NCBI GenBank assembly: GCA_028822575.1
Contig: JAPKDN010000152.1
Location: 1-7,381 of the forward strand
From: Alphaproteobacteria bacterium
GTDB lineage: Bacteria; Pseudomonadota; Alphaproteobacteria; Thalassobaculales; Thalassobaculaceae
Reading direction: 5' to 3'
DNA: 7,381 bases
The position numbers and the translations under genes are program-made. Below the pieces are notes generated by a model. It was not told the DNA's origin. It made no database searches and saw only the letters and a program-made list of their open reading frames with translations. Shown here one piece after another: positions 1 to 7,130 of the stretch. Position 1 is the first letter of the stretch. Every line of letters begins with the position of its first letter.

Positions 1-1
1 G

Positions 2-2608
2 GTGGAGATTGAAGGAGAGCGGACGCGTGCGGCCTCCTGTATCCGTGAGCCGGCGGAAGGTATGAAGGTGAGTACCGCCTCGGATCGGGCCAAGGCCTCG
101 CGCCGTATGGTCATGGAGCTGCTGGTCGCCGACCAACCGGCCAAGGCTGAAGCGCATGATCCGGCATCTACTCTGTGGCGTTTCGCCGACGGCATGGAGC
201 TTACCGAGAGCCGGTTCCCGGTTCATGATCGTCCGACCGCTGATCCCAGTCACCCGGCGATTGCGGTCAACATGGACGCCTGTATTCAGTGCGGTCTCTG
301 CGTGCGGGCCTGCCGCGAAATTCAGGTGAATGACGTCATCGGCATGGCCGGCCGTGGCCCCAGCTCTCATATCGTTTTCGATCTTGGTGATGACATGGGT
401 GCCAGCACCTGTGTTGGTTGCGGTGAGTGTGTGCAGGCTTGTCCGACCGGCGCGCTTATGCCAAAGACCTTGCTGGATGAAAAAGGTGTGTTCGCCAACG
501 CGCCGGACCGCACCGTCGATAGCTTGTGCCCTTATTGCGGTGTTGGTTGTCAGCTGACCTTCAACGTCAAGGAAGAGAAGATTATCTCGGTCGATGGCCG
601 CGCTGGCCCGGCGAATCGGAGCCGACTTTGCGTCAAGGGTCGCTACGGCTTTGACTATGTCCATAACCCGGAACGCCTGACCGTGCCGTTGATCCGCCGC
701 GACGACGTGCCGAAATTGGCGTCACTGCCGATGGACCCCGCGAACCCGTTCACGCATTTTCGCGAGGCGACCTGGGAAGAAGCGCTCGATCGGGCGGCGT
801 CTGGGATCAAAACCATTCGCGACCGCGATGGTGGCGGCGCGCTTTCAGGCTTTGGTTCCGCCAAGGGATCGAACGAGGAAGCCTATCTGGTGCAGAAATT
901 GGTGCGCACCGGGTTTGGCACCAACAATGTTGATCATTGCACCCGGCTTTGCCACGCGTCATCTGTCGCTGCGTTAATGGAGACGATTGGTTCTGGCGCC
1001 GTCACCGCGCCCTTTGCCGAGGCGACTAATGCCGACGTGATCATCGTTATCGGCGCAAACCCGACCGTGAACCATCCGGTCGCCGCGACCTTCATCAAGA
1101 ACGCGGCCAAAGACGGTTCTATCCTGATTGTCATGGACCCACGCGGCCAAGCGCTCTCCCGCCATGCCACCCATATGATCCAGTTTCGGCCGAGCTCGGA
1201 TGTCGCTATGCTGAACGGGATGATCAACACGATCATTGCCGAGGGGCTGTACGACCAGCAATATGTCGAGGGCTTCACCGAGGGTTTCGAGGAATTGGAG
1301 GCGCGCACCGCTGAGTTTACCCCGGAACGCATGGCACCGATCTGCGGCATCGAGGCGGACCGTATCCGTCAGATGGCCCGCACCTACGCCAACGCTAAAA
1401 GTGCGATCATCTTCTGGGGCATGGGGATCTCTCAGCATACCCATGGCACCGACAACGCCCGGTGCTTGATCTCGCTGGCGCTGATTTGTGGCCATGTTGG
1501 GCGTCCCGGTACAGGGCTGCACCCGTTGCGCGGTCAAAACAATGTCCAGGGCGCATCCGACGCCGGTCTGGTCCCGATGTTTTACCCGGATTACAAGCCC
1601 GTCGGCGCCGATGATCAGATCGCCCGCTGGGAAGAATTCTGGGGTATGGAGCTTGACCACAAGAAGGGATTGACCGTGGTCGAGATCACCAACGCCATCT
1701 ATGATGGCCAGATCAAGGGTTGCTACGTCATGGGTGAGAACCCGGCGATGTCGGACCCGGATCAAAACCATGCGCGCGCCGCTCTCTCGCGGCTGGAACA
1801 TCTGGTGGTTCAAGACATCTTCTTGACCGAAACGGCGGCCTTCGCCGATGTGGTGCTGCCGGCGACGGCATTCCCAGAAAAAGATGGCACCTTCACCAAC
1901 ACCGACCGCCGGGTGCAGATGGGCCGTAAGGCCATCGACGCGCCGGGGGAGGCCCAACAGGATTGGTGGATCATCCAGGAGATCGCCAATCGTATCGGCT
2001 TGGATTGGAAATATGAGGCGGCCGCCGACATCTTCTCCGAGATGCGGATGATGATGCCGTCTCTTACCGGCATTACCTGGAATCGATTGGAACGCGAAAG
2101 CGCCGTCACCTACCCTTGCGACGACGAAACATCGGAAGGACATTCAGTGATCTTCGGTGGCGGCTACCCGACCGCCAGTGGCCGGGGTAAGCTAGTTCCC
2201 TGTGATATCCTGCCGCCCGACGAGGTGCCGGACGCGCAGTTCCCGCTGATTCTAACCACGGGCCGTCTGCTGGAGCATTGGCACACCGGCGCGATGACCC
2301 GGCGGGCGAGCGTTCTCGACACGCTTGAGCCGGAACCGCATGCTCATATCTCGCCTGGCGATCTGGCAAAGTCCGGCATCGCACCAGGTGACATGGTGCG
2401 GGTAGCGACACGGCGTGGCGAGATCGAACTCGCGGCCAGAAGCGACTGGGACGTGCCGGATGGGGTGGTGTTCATCCCGTTCTGTTATGTCGAGGCGCCG
2501 GCCAACATGCTCACCAACCCGGCGTTGGACCCGTTCGGCAAGATCCCGGAGCTGAAGTTCAGCGCCGCGCGGCTAGAAAAAGCGGGTACCCGCGTTGCTG
2601 CGGAGTAA
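2..2608 (+). CDS. fdsA: Formate dehydrogenase alpha subunit, Mo-bis-MGD and Fe-S (FdsA type), 5' partial
   Basis: Catalytic subunit of a cytoplasmic molybdenum (or tungsten) formate dehydrogenase that oxidises formate to CO2. In the FdsABG family, electrons go to NAD+ through FMN/Fe-S partner subunits. The frame is open from the left edge, and its first codon (GTG) reads as Val inside the tail of an N-terminal [2Fe-2S] domain, so this is a truncated gene and not a start. Window-numbered residues: C13 is the last visible Cys of that domain. C94/C97/C100/C104 and C137/C140/C143/C147 form two ferredoxin-type [4Fe-4S] sites. C176/C179/C183 with C210 form the cluster next to the cofactor (CPYCGVGC motif). 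C317 in CTRLCHASS is the expected metal ligand; it is encoded by TGC, so this is a Cys enzyme and not a selenoprotein. The C-terminal dinucleotide-binding domain starts near residue 747 (LTTGRLLEHWHTG). 868 residues are visible; family members run to roughly 920-990. The usual downstream fdsC and fdsD are absent. The family call is very secure; the NAD-linked type is inferred from the domain order. Confidence 0.94.
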   Translation: MEIEGERTRAASCIREPAEGMKVSTASDRAKASRRMVMELLVADQPAKAEAHDPASTLWRFADGMELTESRFPVHDRPTADPSHPAIAVNMDACIQCGLCVRACREIQVNDVIGMAGRGPSSHIVFDLGDDMGASTCVGCGECVQACPTGALMPKTLLDEKGVFANAPDRTVDSLCPYCGVGCQLTFNVKEEKIISVDGRAGPANRSRLCVKGRYGFDYVHNPERLTVPLIRRDDVPKLASLPMDPANPFTHFREATWEEALDRAASGIKTIRDRDGGGALSGFGSAKGSNEEAYLVQKLVRTGFGTNNVDHCTRLCHASSVAALMETIGSGAVTAPFAEATNADVIIVIGANPTVNHPVAATFIKNAAKDGSILIVMDPRGQALSRHATHMIQFRPSSDVAMLNGMINTIIAEGLYDQQYVEGFTEGFEELEARTAEFTPERMAPICGIEADRIRQMARTYANAKSAIIFWGMGISQHTHGTDNARCLISLALICGHVGRPGTGLHPLRGQNNVQGASDAGLVPMFYPDYKPVGADDQIARWEEFWGMELDHKKGLTVVEITNAIYDGQIKGCYVMGENPAMSDPDQNHARAALSRLEHLVVQDIFLTETAAFADVVLPATAFPEKDGTFTNTDRRVQMGRKAIDAPGEAQQDWWIIQEIANRIGLDWKYEAAADIFSEMRMMMPSLTGITWNRLERESAVTYPCDDETSEGHSVIFGGGYPTASGRGKLVPCDILPPDEVPDAQFPLILTTGRLLEHWHTGAMTRRASVLDTLEPEPHAHISPGDLAKSGIAPGDMVRVATRRGEIELAARSDWDVPDGVVFIPFCYVEAPANMLTNPALDPFGKIPELKFSAARLEKAGTRVAAE

Positions 2609-2691
2609 GGGACGTTTTAACGGCATCTTGAAGGTATCGACGTCTTTGATAAAGCGGTCGAGGCTTTCTTGGGCGAGTCCCTGACCTCGTT
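2609..2691. other. Spacer after fdsA; no intact gene or clear terminator
   Basis: This short stretch lies between the fdsA stop and the end of the minus-strand pseudogene. I see no strong hairpin followed by a T run, so no intrinsic terminator is called for fdsA. Short open stretches exist on both strands (a minus-strand peptide containing LDRFIKDVDTFKMPL and a plus-strand one containing LEGIDVFDKAVEAFLGE). Neither has a start signal or a recognisable family. They may be further gene debris in the roughly 800-nt degenerate zone that extends to 3409. Confidence 0.4.
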
Positions 2692-3333
2692 CTATGCCCG
2701 GAACGCAATGGCGCCGATCGCCGTTACGCAGACCAAAGTTGGACCGGAAAACTGCAGGCGCCCACTGGGCTGCTGAAACGCGAAGACCGACACCGGTCCT
2801 AGTGCCCGAGCTACGTTCACCGCAAACGGCGAGGTGCGGGCAATGCCCAACAGAATCGCGAACGCTGGAACGACAATTAGGGCAAGCGCGGTAAAGGCGA
2901 GGGTCGCCGACGCCATTGGCCTACTTTCCGGAAGCGATCGTCCGATCTTTATCTCGAAACCGATCGCCGCGACCAGGGTTACAAGGAACCGTGTTCCGGT
3001 CACGGCGCCCGCGATGCCAAGATAACAAAACCATTCTGCGGGAGGTAAGCGAGCCTGGCTGGCAACCCTGGCCCGCGCCTCGATCACTAGCACCGTGACC
3101 GGACCTGTTCCATTATAGAGCGTTGCGATAACCAACGATTTTAGCGGCCTCAATCCGAAAAAGAAACAAAGCTAGGCAATCGCGGTGGTGACGTTAAGCG
3201 CGAGAAACGGGATGGAGGATGCCACAAAAGTCTTTAGGTCGCGGACGCCTTGCGAGATCGCGAAGAAGACTAGGCAAACAAGCCCAACGATGGATGTCGA
3301 CATCATTCGCTCCCGTTGATTGAAAGCGATCAT
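2692..3333 (-). pseudogene. Decayed integral-membrane transporter gene, possibly bile-acid:sodium symporter (SBF)-like
   Basis: One reading frame on the minus strand runs from an ATG at 3333 (others at 3306 and 3303) to a TAG at 2694-2692. It is broken by an in-frame TAG at 3174-3172. Both sides of that stop encode hydrophobic, membrane-like protein: about 53 codons before it (IVGLVCLVFFAIS, then SSIPFLALNVTTAIA) and about 160 after it (LCFFFGL, IATLYNGTGPVTVLVIEA, FLVTLVAAIGFEIKIG, LAFTALALIVVPAFAILLGI). The part after the stop has no ATG or GTG near its beginning, only a TTG at 3153, so independent translation is unlikely. The segment with NGTGP resembles the later half of SBF-type carriers, while IGFEIKIG followed by a hydrophobic helix resembles the early half. 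The order would then be permuted, pointing to rearrangement as well as nonsense mutation. The family assignment is tentative. That this is coding-derived, membrane-type and interrupted is much more secure. Confidence 0.55.
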
Positions 3334-3409
3334 GGCCCAAGGTATCTGTCGTGTTTATCCGCTTCTTGCTTTTTCCCCGAGGCGCGGCCAATTCTTGGTC
3401 GGTGGGCGT

Positions 3410-4837
3410 TTACTCACAAAAGCTAAGGTCCGGACGTTGCTTGTGCCACTCCGTCGCGGCTTCGAACGCGAGCGCGGCTCGTAAGGCCATCGCTTCGTCC
3501 CGTGCCTTGGCATGGATCATCAGGCCGATCGGCAGGCCTCTGGGGCTAAAGCCACAGGGGACTGAGACCCCGCAAAGTCCGAGCAGGTTTCCGATCACGG
3601 TGTTGCGGGAATAGCGGGTGTTCCAATACTTGTAACTGTCATCGTTGGCGTCGACCTCGGTCAGGGGGCGGGCAACGCTTGGCGTGGTGCTGGAAATGAA
3701 CACATCGATATCACGCAAACCTTGATCAACCTCCGCTGACAGCGCGGCGCTGTCGCGGCGGGCGCGCAGGTAGTCGACGGCGGAAACCGCCCGACCCTCG
3801 GCAAGGCGGAACGAAACGGTTTCGTCATAACCGTTGAAACCGGGCAACCTTTGTTCATGCGCCAGCGCTGCCTCGACGGTGCTTATCCGCATGCGTGGGT
3901 TGGCGTCGAGCGCGCGCTGTGCCTCTGGAAAGGGAAGGCGGGTGACGGTGGCACCGAGCCCTTGCAAGATCTCGCCCGCCGCTTCGACCGCCGCCGTGAT
4001 TTCCGGGTCCTGGTCTTCGATGAACAACCCTTCCGCGATACCGATGCGAAGGCTGGAGACACCGTCGACGAGCCCGCTCAACACGTCTTGGCGGTTGGCT
4101 GTCAGAGACATCGGGTCACGTGGATCGACACCATGCAGCGCCTGATGCACCCATGCCGCGCCTTGCACCGATAGGGTCAGTGGACCAACCGAATCCAATG
4201 TATCGCTTAGCGGAAACACACCGGCCCGGCTGACTTGGCTGACGGTTGGCTTCAGGCCGACCGTGCCGCAAAGGCTGGCGGGAACGCGAACGGAGCCGCC
4301 CGTGTCGGTGCCTAGCGCCATCGGTACCAGGCCGGCCCCGACCGCGACGGCGGACCCACTGCTGGAACCGCCGGGCACATGGTGCTCCTTGGCCCAGGGA
4401 TTATGAGGTGTTCCCTGAATACGGTTCACGCCCGGCGCGCCAAGTGCGAATTGCACGGTCCGGGTCTTGCCCATCAACACCATGCCGGCCCGGCGCAAAT
4501 TTTCAACCACGGTCGCGTCTTGCTCGGCGATATTGCCCAGCAGTCCATTCGATCCGGCCGTGGTCGGTAGGCCGCGCACATCAATGATGTCCTTGGCGGC
4601 AAAGGGGATGCCGTGCAGCGGTCCCGCATCGGTGCCCGATGCCAGAGCCAATTCCGACGCGTGCGCGGCTTCCAACGCCTGCTCGCGCGGCAATAGTTGG
4701 AACGCGCCAAGCGCCTCGTTCATGGCTTCTGCCCGGTCGAGGAAATGCTCCATCAGAGCTACCGGCGAGAGGGAGCCGTCATGGATATGCTTGGACAGAA
4801 CTTCGATTGGTTGCCAATGCAGGGGTGTATCCAACAT
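3410..4837 (-). CDS. Amidase (amidase signature family)
   Basis: A soluble enzyme of 475 residues, normal for the family, predicted to hydrolyse a carboxamide to acid plus ammonia. The Ser-cisSer-Lys triad is readable: Lys82 in FAAKDIIDV, the cis-Ser158 in PGGSSSGSA, and nucleophile Ser182 in GTDTGGSVRVPAS. The 24-residue gap between the two serines matches characterised members such as malonamidase E2 and FAAH. The C-terminal motif GLPIGLMIHAKARDE near residue 435 is also typical. The ATG at 4837 is supported by AGGAG at 4850-4846, 8 nt upstream. It lies 30 nt downstream of the MetX-like hydrolase gene on the same strand, so the two are probably cotranscribed. No gatB or gatC is present, so a role as GatA in tRNA amidation is unlikely. 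The substrate cannot be read from sequence. Family call secure, specificity unknown. Confidence 0.93.
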   Translation of the reverse strand: MLDTPLHWQPIEVLSKHIHDGSLSPVALMEHFLDRAEAMNEALGAFQLLPREQALEAAHASELALASGTDAGPLHGIPFAAKDIIDVRGLPTTAGSNGLLGNIAEQDATVVENLRRAGMVLMGKTRTVQFALGAPGVNRIQGTPHNPWAKEHHVPGGSSSGSAVAVGAGLVPMALGTDTGGSVRVPASLCGTVGLKPTVSQVSRAGVFPLSDTLDSVGPLTLSVQGAAWVHQALHGVDPRDPMSLTANRQDVLSGLVDGVSSLRIGIAEGLFIEDQDPEITAAVEAAGEILQGLGATVTRLPFPEAQRALDANPRMRISTVEAALAHEQRLPGFNGYDETVSFRLAEGRAVSAVDYLRARRDSAALSAEVDQGLRDIDVFISSTTPSVARPLTEVDANDDSYKYWNTRYSRNTVIGNLLGLCGVSVPCGFSPRGLPIGLMIHAKARDEAMALRAALAFEAATEWHKQRPDLSFCE

Positions 4838-4867
4838 CTCGTGCTCTCCTGGGTGTGCTTTGATGCG

Positions 4868-5881
4868 TTAATTGCTCAACAGATCATCGACCGCTTTTTT
4901 CAGAACCGCCTCGTCCGCCGCGTTGAGGTTCGGGTTGCCGGCCCGGTGGCCCCAGATCGAATCGATCTCGCGAAACTCGCCGTTCGGCATCTTGGCGGTC
5001 TCGACGTCGCTGTCATGGGTTGTGAAATAAAGGTCGGTCGCTGACGGCATGACGATGCAACGCGCGGTGATCGACTTTAGTGCCTCGTCCAGGTCGCCTT
5101 GATAAAGCGGATTGTCGCTGATATCCGAGTAGTACCAGGTATCGAGCATGCCGAGCAGATCGTCGCCGTTTCGGCGCACGAAATTACCCTCCCAACTCCT
5201 GATCATCCAATCCTCGAGTGAGCTGAACCCAACCTCAGCCCATATTTTCTCGCGGTAGAAGGCCTGGCTCATCGCCCAGCCCGCGTAGACCCGGCCCATG
5301 GCGCGCAGCCCGGTGACCGGTCGGTCGGTGAAATATGTACCATTCCAGGCCGGATCGGCGGTCAGGGTGGCACGTACGCCCTCCAGGAACACCTTGTTGT
5401 GTTCCGAGGTTCTGGCACTAGTGCAGATCGCGCAGATCCGCTCCACCTGGTCCGGAAAGATCGCGCCCCAATGCATGGCCTGCTGGCCGCCCATCGACCA
5501 GCCATAAACCATGGCCAGTCGCTCGACTCCAAAGACCTCCTCGACCAAACGCTTTTGGGCCAGGACGTTGTCCCAATGGGTGAAAGCCGGGAACCTGCCA
5601 TGATTTAGAGGTTCTGGAATGTTACTCGGGCTGGTCGACAGGCCGTTGTTGAACATATTCGGTATCACTATGAACCAGCGCGACGGGTCCAGGATCCGGC
5701 CCTCGCCGATTAGCCACTCGACGTCGGTATGCTGGGCGCCATAGGACGTCGGATAGAGGATCATGTTGGAACGATCCGGCGCCAGGGTCCCGTAGGTTTT
5801 GTAGGCGAGGCGCAGATTGGGAACCGTCATTCCCAGTTGCAGTTCCGTGGCGCCTAGGTCGAGCACGTCATGGTCCGACAT
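4868..5881 (-). CDS. Alpha/beta-fold hydrolase, homoserine O-acetyltransferase (MetX)-like superfamily
   Basis: A 337-residue cytoplasmic alpha/beta-hydrolase with no signal peptide or membrane helix. The nucleophile elbow is GWSMGGQQAMHW with Ser129. Asp283 (SATDLYFTTHDS) and His312 (SIWGHRAGNP) complete a plausible catalytic triad. The N-terminal strand order and the YKTYGTLAPDRSN segment (residues 28-39) are MetX-like. However, the region that in true homoserine acetyltransferases reads like GG-x-x-GT-x-GP is here NMFNNGLSTSPSN (75-87), so MetX activity is doubtful and an esterase or other acyl hydrolase/transferase is as likely. Automated pipelines often call such proteins homoserine acetyltransferase. 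The ATG at 5881 has GGAG at 5891-5888 with a 6-nt spacer. It is the first gene of a probable two-gene operon with the amidase and is divergent from the phosphatase gene. Superfamily secure, reaction unknown. Confidence 0.88.
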   Translation of the reverse strand: MSDHDVLDLGATELQLGMTVPNLRLAYKTYGTLAPDRSNMILYPTSYGAQHTDVEWLIGEGRILDPSRWFIVIPNMFNNGLSTSPSNIPEPLNHGRFPAFTHWDNVLAQKRLVEEVFGVERLAMVYGWSMGGQQAMHWGAIFPDQVERICAICTSARTSEHNKVFLEGVRATLTADPAWNGTYFTDRPVTGLRAMGRVYAGWAMSQAFYREKIWAEVGFSSLEDWMIRSWEGNFVRRNGDDLLGMLDTWYYSDISDNPLYQGDLDEALKSITARCIVMPSATDLYFTTHDSDVETAKMPNGEFREIDSIWGHRAGNPNLNAADEAVLKKAVDDLLSN

Positions 5882-5929
5882 CGGACTCTCCGGTCAAGTG
5901 GTCATGCCGGCGAACTGTATCGGGTTGAT

Positions 5930-5943
5930 CTGGCCTGGGCCAG
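5930..5943. repeat. Perfect inverted repeat CTGGCC-TG-GGCCAG, candidate operator
   Basis: Two perfect 6-bp arms separated by 2 bp lie in the divergent intergenic region, 48 nt from the hydrolase start and 110 nt from the phosphatase start. The size and symmetry would suit a dimeric regulator. No regulator gene is visible in the window. A 6-bp GC-rich palindrome can also occur by chance. Confidence 0.35.
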
Positions 5944-6041
5944 CAGGGTGGTGGTGAATTTTGATTAACGCCGATAATCCGGAAACCCTGTCACCGTCCT
6001 GGAGTTCCGTTCCTTCAACTGCTTTATTCGGAGTGCGTCAT

Positions 6042-6048
6042 GGGAAGG
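6042..6048 (+). promoter_or_regulatory. Shine-Dalgarno GGGAAGG deciding the phosphatase start
   Basis: The phosphatase frame is open back to a TTG at 5961, but GGGAAGG sits 5 nt before the ATG at 6054. The TTG has only a G/T-rich stretch upstream. The 31 extra residues from the TTG show no conserved feature, whereas the family-like N-terminal helix begins just after the ATG. The start at 6054 is therefore chosen. Confidence 0.7.
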
Positions 6049-6053
6049 CACTA

Positions 6054-6983
6054 ATGCGATCCACTCTCGACTTAATCGAAAACCTGGTGACCGCCGCGCT
6101 GGAGGAAATGTCTGAGGAGCTCGCCGCGCGCTGCGGAAAGGTCGCTAATCTCGGCAAGGAAACCTCTGGCATCTCCAGCACCCCGGTTAATGGTGCGCTG
6201 ACGGAATTGGATGGGCGGGTTCAGGACCATGTGACCAAGGCATTGCTGGCCGCGGATCTAAACCTTGGGTTTCTGTTTGAGGAAGATACCGAGCTGTTAC
6301 GAGGGCACGCGAGTGATACCGGGGAGCTCGCGGCGATCTTCGACCCGATTGATGGCACGATCTCCTATATCAAGGGGCAGCACGACTATTGCTCGATGTT
6401 CGGTGTCTCGCATCGTGGGCGGATCGTCATGGGTATTCTTGCGTTTTATCATCCCTTCCGAATTTTCGTGGGGCGGGTGGACAGGGCAACCACGACAACC
6501 ACGGAAACTGTTTTTAGGTCAGGTTCTCCATTGCGGATCGTCTGCCACTACCGTTTATTCCATGAGCCCTATGGCGCGACGCGGCGGGCCTTGGAAGATG
6601 CGGGGTGCATCGTTGTTCCGATGCCTTTGGACTTGGAGGGCCCTGGTCAGAGATCGTTCGCCTGGGCGATGGATAGGGGAGTCGGGTCCAACGGGGCCGC
6701 GATCATGGCGGTGCTGGAGGGGCATTGGGACGCCTATCTCGCGCCGCATGTAAGCCTGCATGACTTCGCGGGACCTTGGGGCGTCGCGGAGGCTCGGGGC
6801 GCGGCCTGCGTGAAGTTCGAGATGAACGATGATGGTCGGTCCAACGATTGGAAAGTCGATCCGAACGCCGCATTTCTCGTTCCCACCCGTGGCGATTATC
6901 CGAAGCGTTATAGGTTGATGATCGCCTGCGACCAGGACGTGGCCCGCCGGGTTCGCGATATCCTCGGAACAGTCCAAGGCTGA
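6054..6983 (+). CDS. Inositol-monophosphatase-family phosphatase (FIG superfamily)
   Basis: A 309-residue predicted Mg2+-dependent phosphomonoesterase of the IMPase/CysQ/FBPase superfamily. The metal site is recognisable: acidic pair E76-E77 in LFEEDTE, then DPIDGT at 97-102 (D97, D100) followed by ISYIKGQHDY, about 20 residues further on as in IMPA1. The C-terminal metal Asp is D237 in SLHDFAGPWGVAEARGA, where typical members have Trp before that Asp. The long N-terminal helix (residues 1-27) and absence of a signal peptide fit a cytosolic enzyme. The substrate could be inositol phosphate, a nucleotide bisphosphate or another sugar phosphate; the sequence does not decide. It is divergent from the hydrolase-amidase pair and lies 147 nt before an MFS gene on the same strand, so it may share a transcript with it. 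Confidence 0.85.
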   Translation: MRSTLDLIENLVTAALEEMSEELAARCGKVANLGKETSGISSTPVNGALTELDGRVQDHVTKALLAADLNLGFLFEEDTELLRGHASDTGELAAIFDPIDGTISYIKGQHDYCSMFGVSHRGRIVMGILAFYHPFRIFVGRVDRATTTTTETVFRSGSPLRIVCHYRLFHEPYGATRRALEDAGCIVVPMPLDLEGPGQRSFAWAMDRGVGSNGAAIMAVLEGHWDAYLAPHVSLHDFAGPWGVAEARGAACVKFEMNDDGRSNDWKVDPNAAFLVPTRGDYPKRYRLMIACDQDVARRVRDILGTVQG

Positions 6984-7093
6984 TCAGGGTTCCCCTGTAG
7001 AGAGATCTCGAGGGCGAAATCATCCGGTTGGCGTTGTTATCTGGGCGAGGCTTTCCGCGTCCTTCGTTGCCGCGTATCCTCCGCGCCGCCGGT

Positions 7094-7105
7094 CCCCCCC
7101 CCCCC
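7094..7105 (+). repeat. Homopolymer run of 12 C in the MFS gene leader
   Basis: Twelve consecutive C bases lie between the phosphatase stop and the MFS start, 25 nt before the ATG at 7131. Such runs are prone to slipped-strand mispairing and to sequencing error. The run lies outside the called coding regions, so a length change would alter leader spacing rather than a reading frame. Confidence 0.9.
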
Positions 7106-7130
7106 GGCGAACGGGAGCCGAGTAGCCGTG

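Larger units (their letters stand above)
5882..6053. promoter_or_regulatory. Divergent intergenic region, presumed to hold both promoters
   Basis: The hydrolase-amidase unit is read leftward from 5881 and the phosphatase rightward from 6054, so both promoters should fall in these 172 nt. I found no convincing sigma70 -35/-10 pair. GATAAT at 5973-5978 is a possible -10 for the rightward gene but lacks a matching -35. The clearest element is the inverted repeat at 5930-5943. Confidence 0.45.

Noticed and set aside
941..958. Possible selenocysteine in the formate dehydrogenase active site
   Set aside because: The codon at the metal-ligand position (950-952) is TGC, so the residue is Cys and no TGA is involved.
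974..2143. Long minus-strand open frame (about 389 codons) opposite the formate dehydrogenase gene
   Set aside because: It lies wholly within the well-supported fdsA frame, its peptide has no recognisable domain, and long antisense frames are common opposite GC-rich genes.
3834..4174. Plus-strand open frames opposite the amidase gene
   Set aside because: They are antisense shadows of a clearly conserved amidase frame, with no domain or ribosome-binding support.
5961..6053. TTG start at 5961 giving a 31-residue longer phosphatase
   Set aside because: The TTG has weak ribosome-binding support, the extension lacks conserved features, and a strong GGGAAGG precedes the ATG at 6054.
6985..6997. 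Small hairpin CAGGG-TTC-CCCTG just after the phosphatase stop as a terminator
   Set aside because: The stem is only 5 bp and no T run follows, so it does not meet the pattern of an intrinsic terminator.
6984..7130. Spacer between phosphatase and MFS is open in one shared frame, so readthrough of the TGA at 6981 would fuse the two proteins
   Set aside because: About 49 codons without a stop can easily occur by chance in GC-rich DNA; the spacer peptide is proline/arginine-rich with no domain, and the MFS gene has its own Shine-Dalgarno and start.
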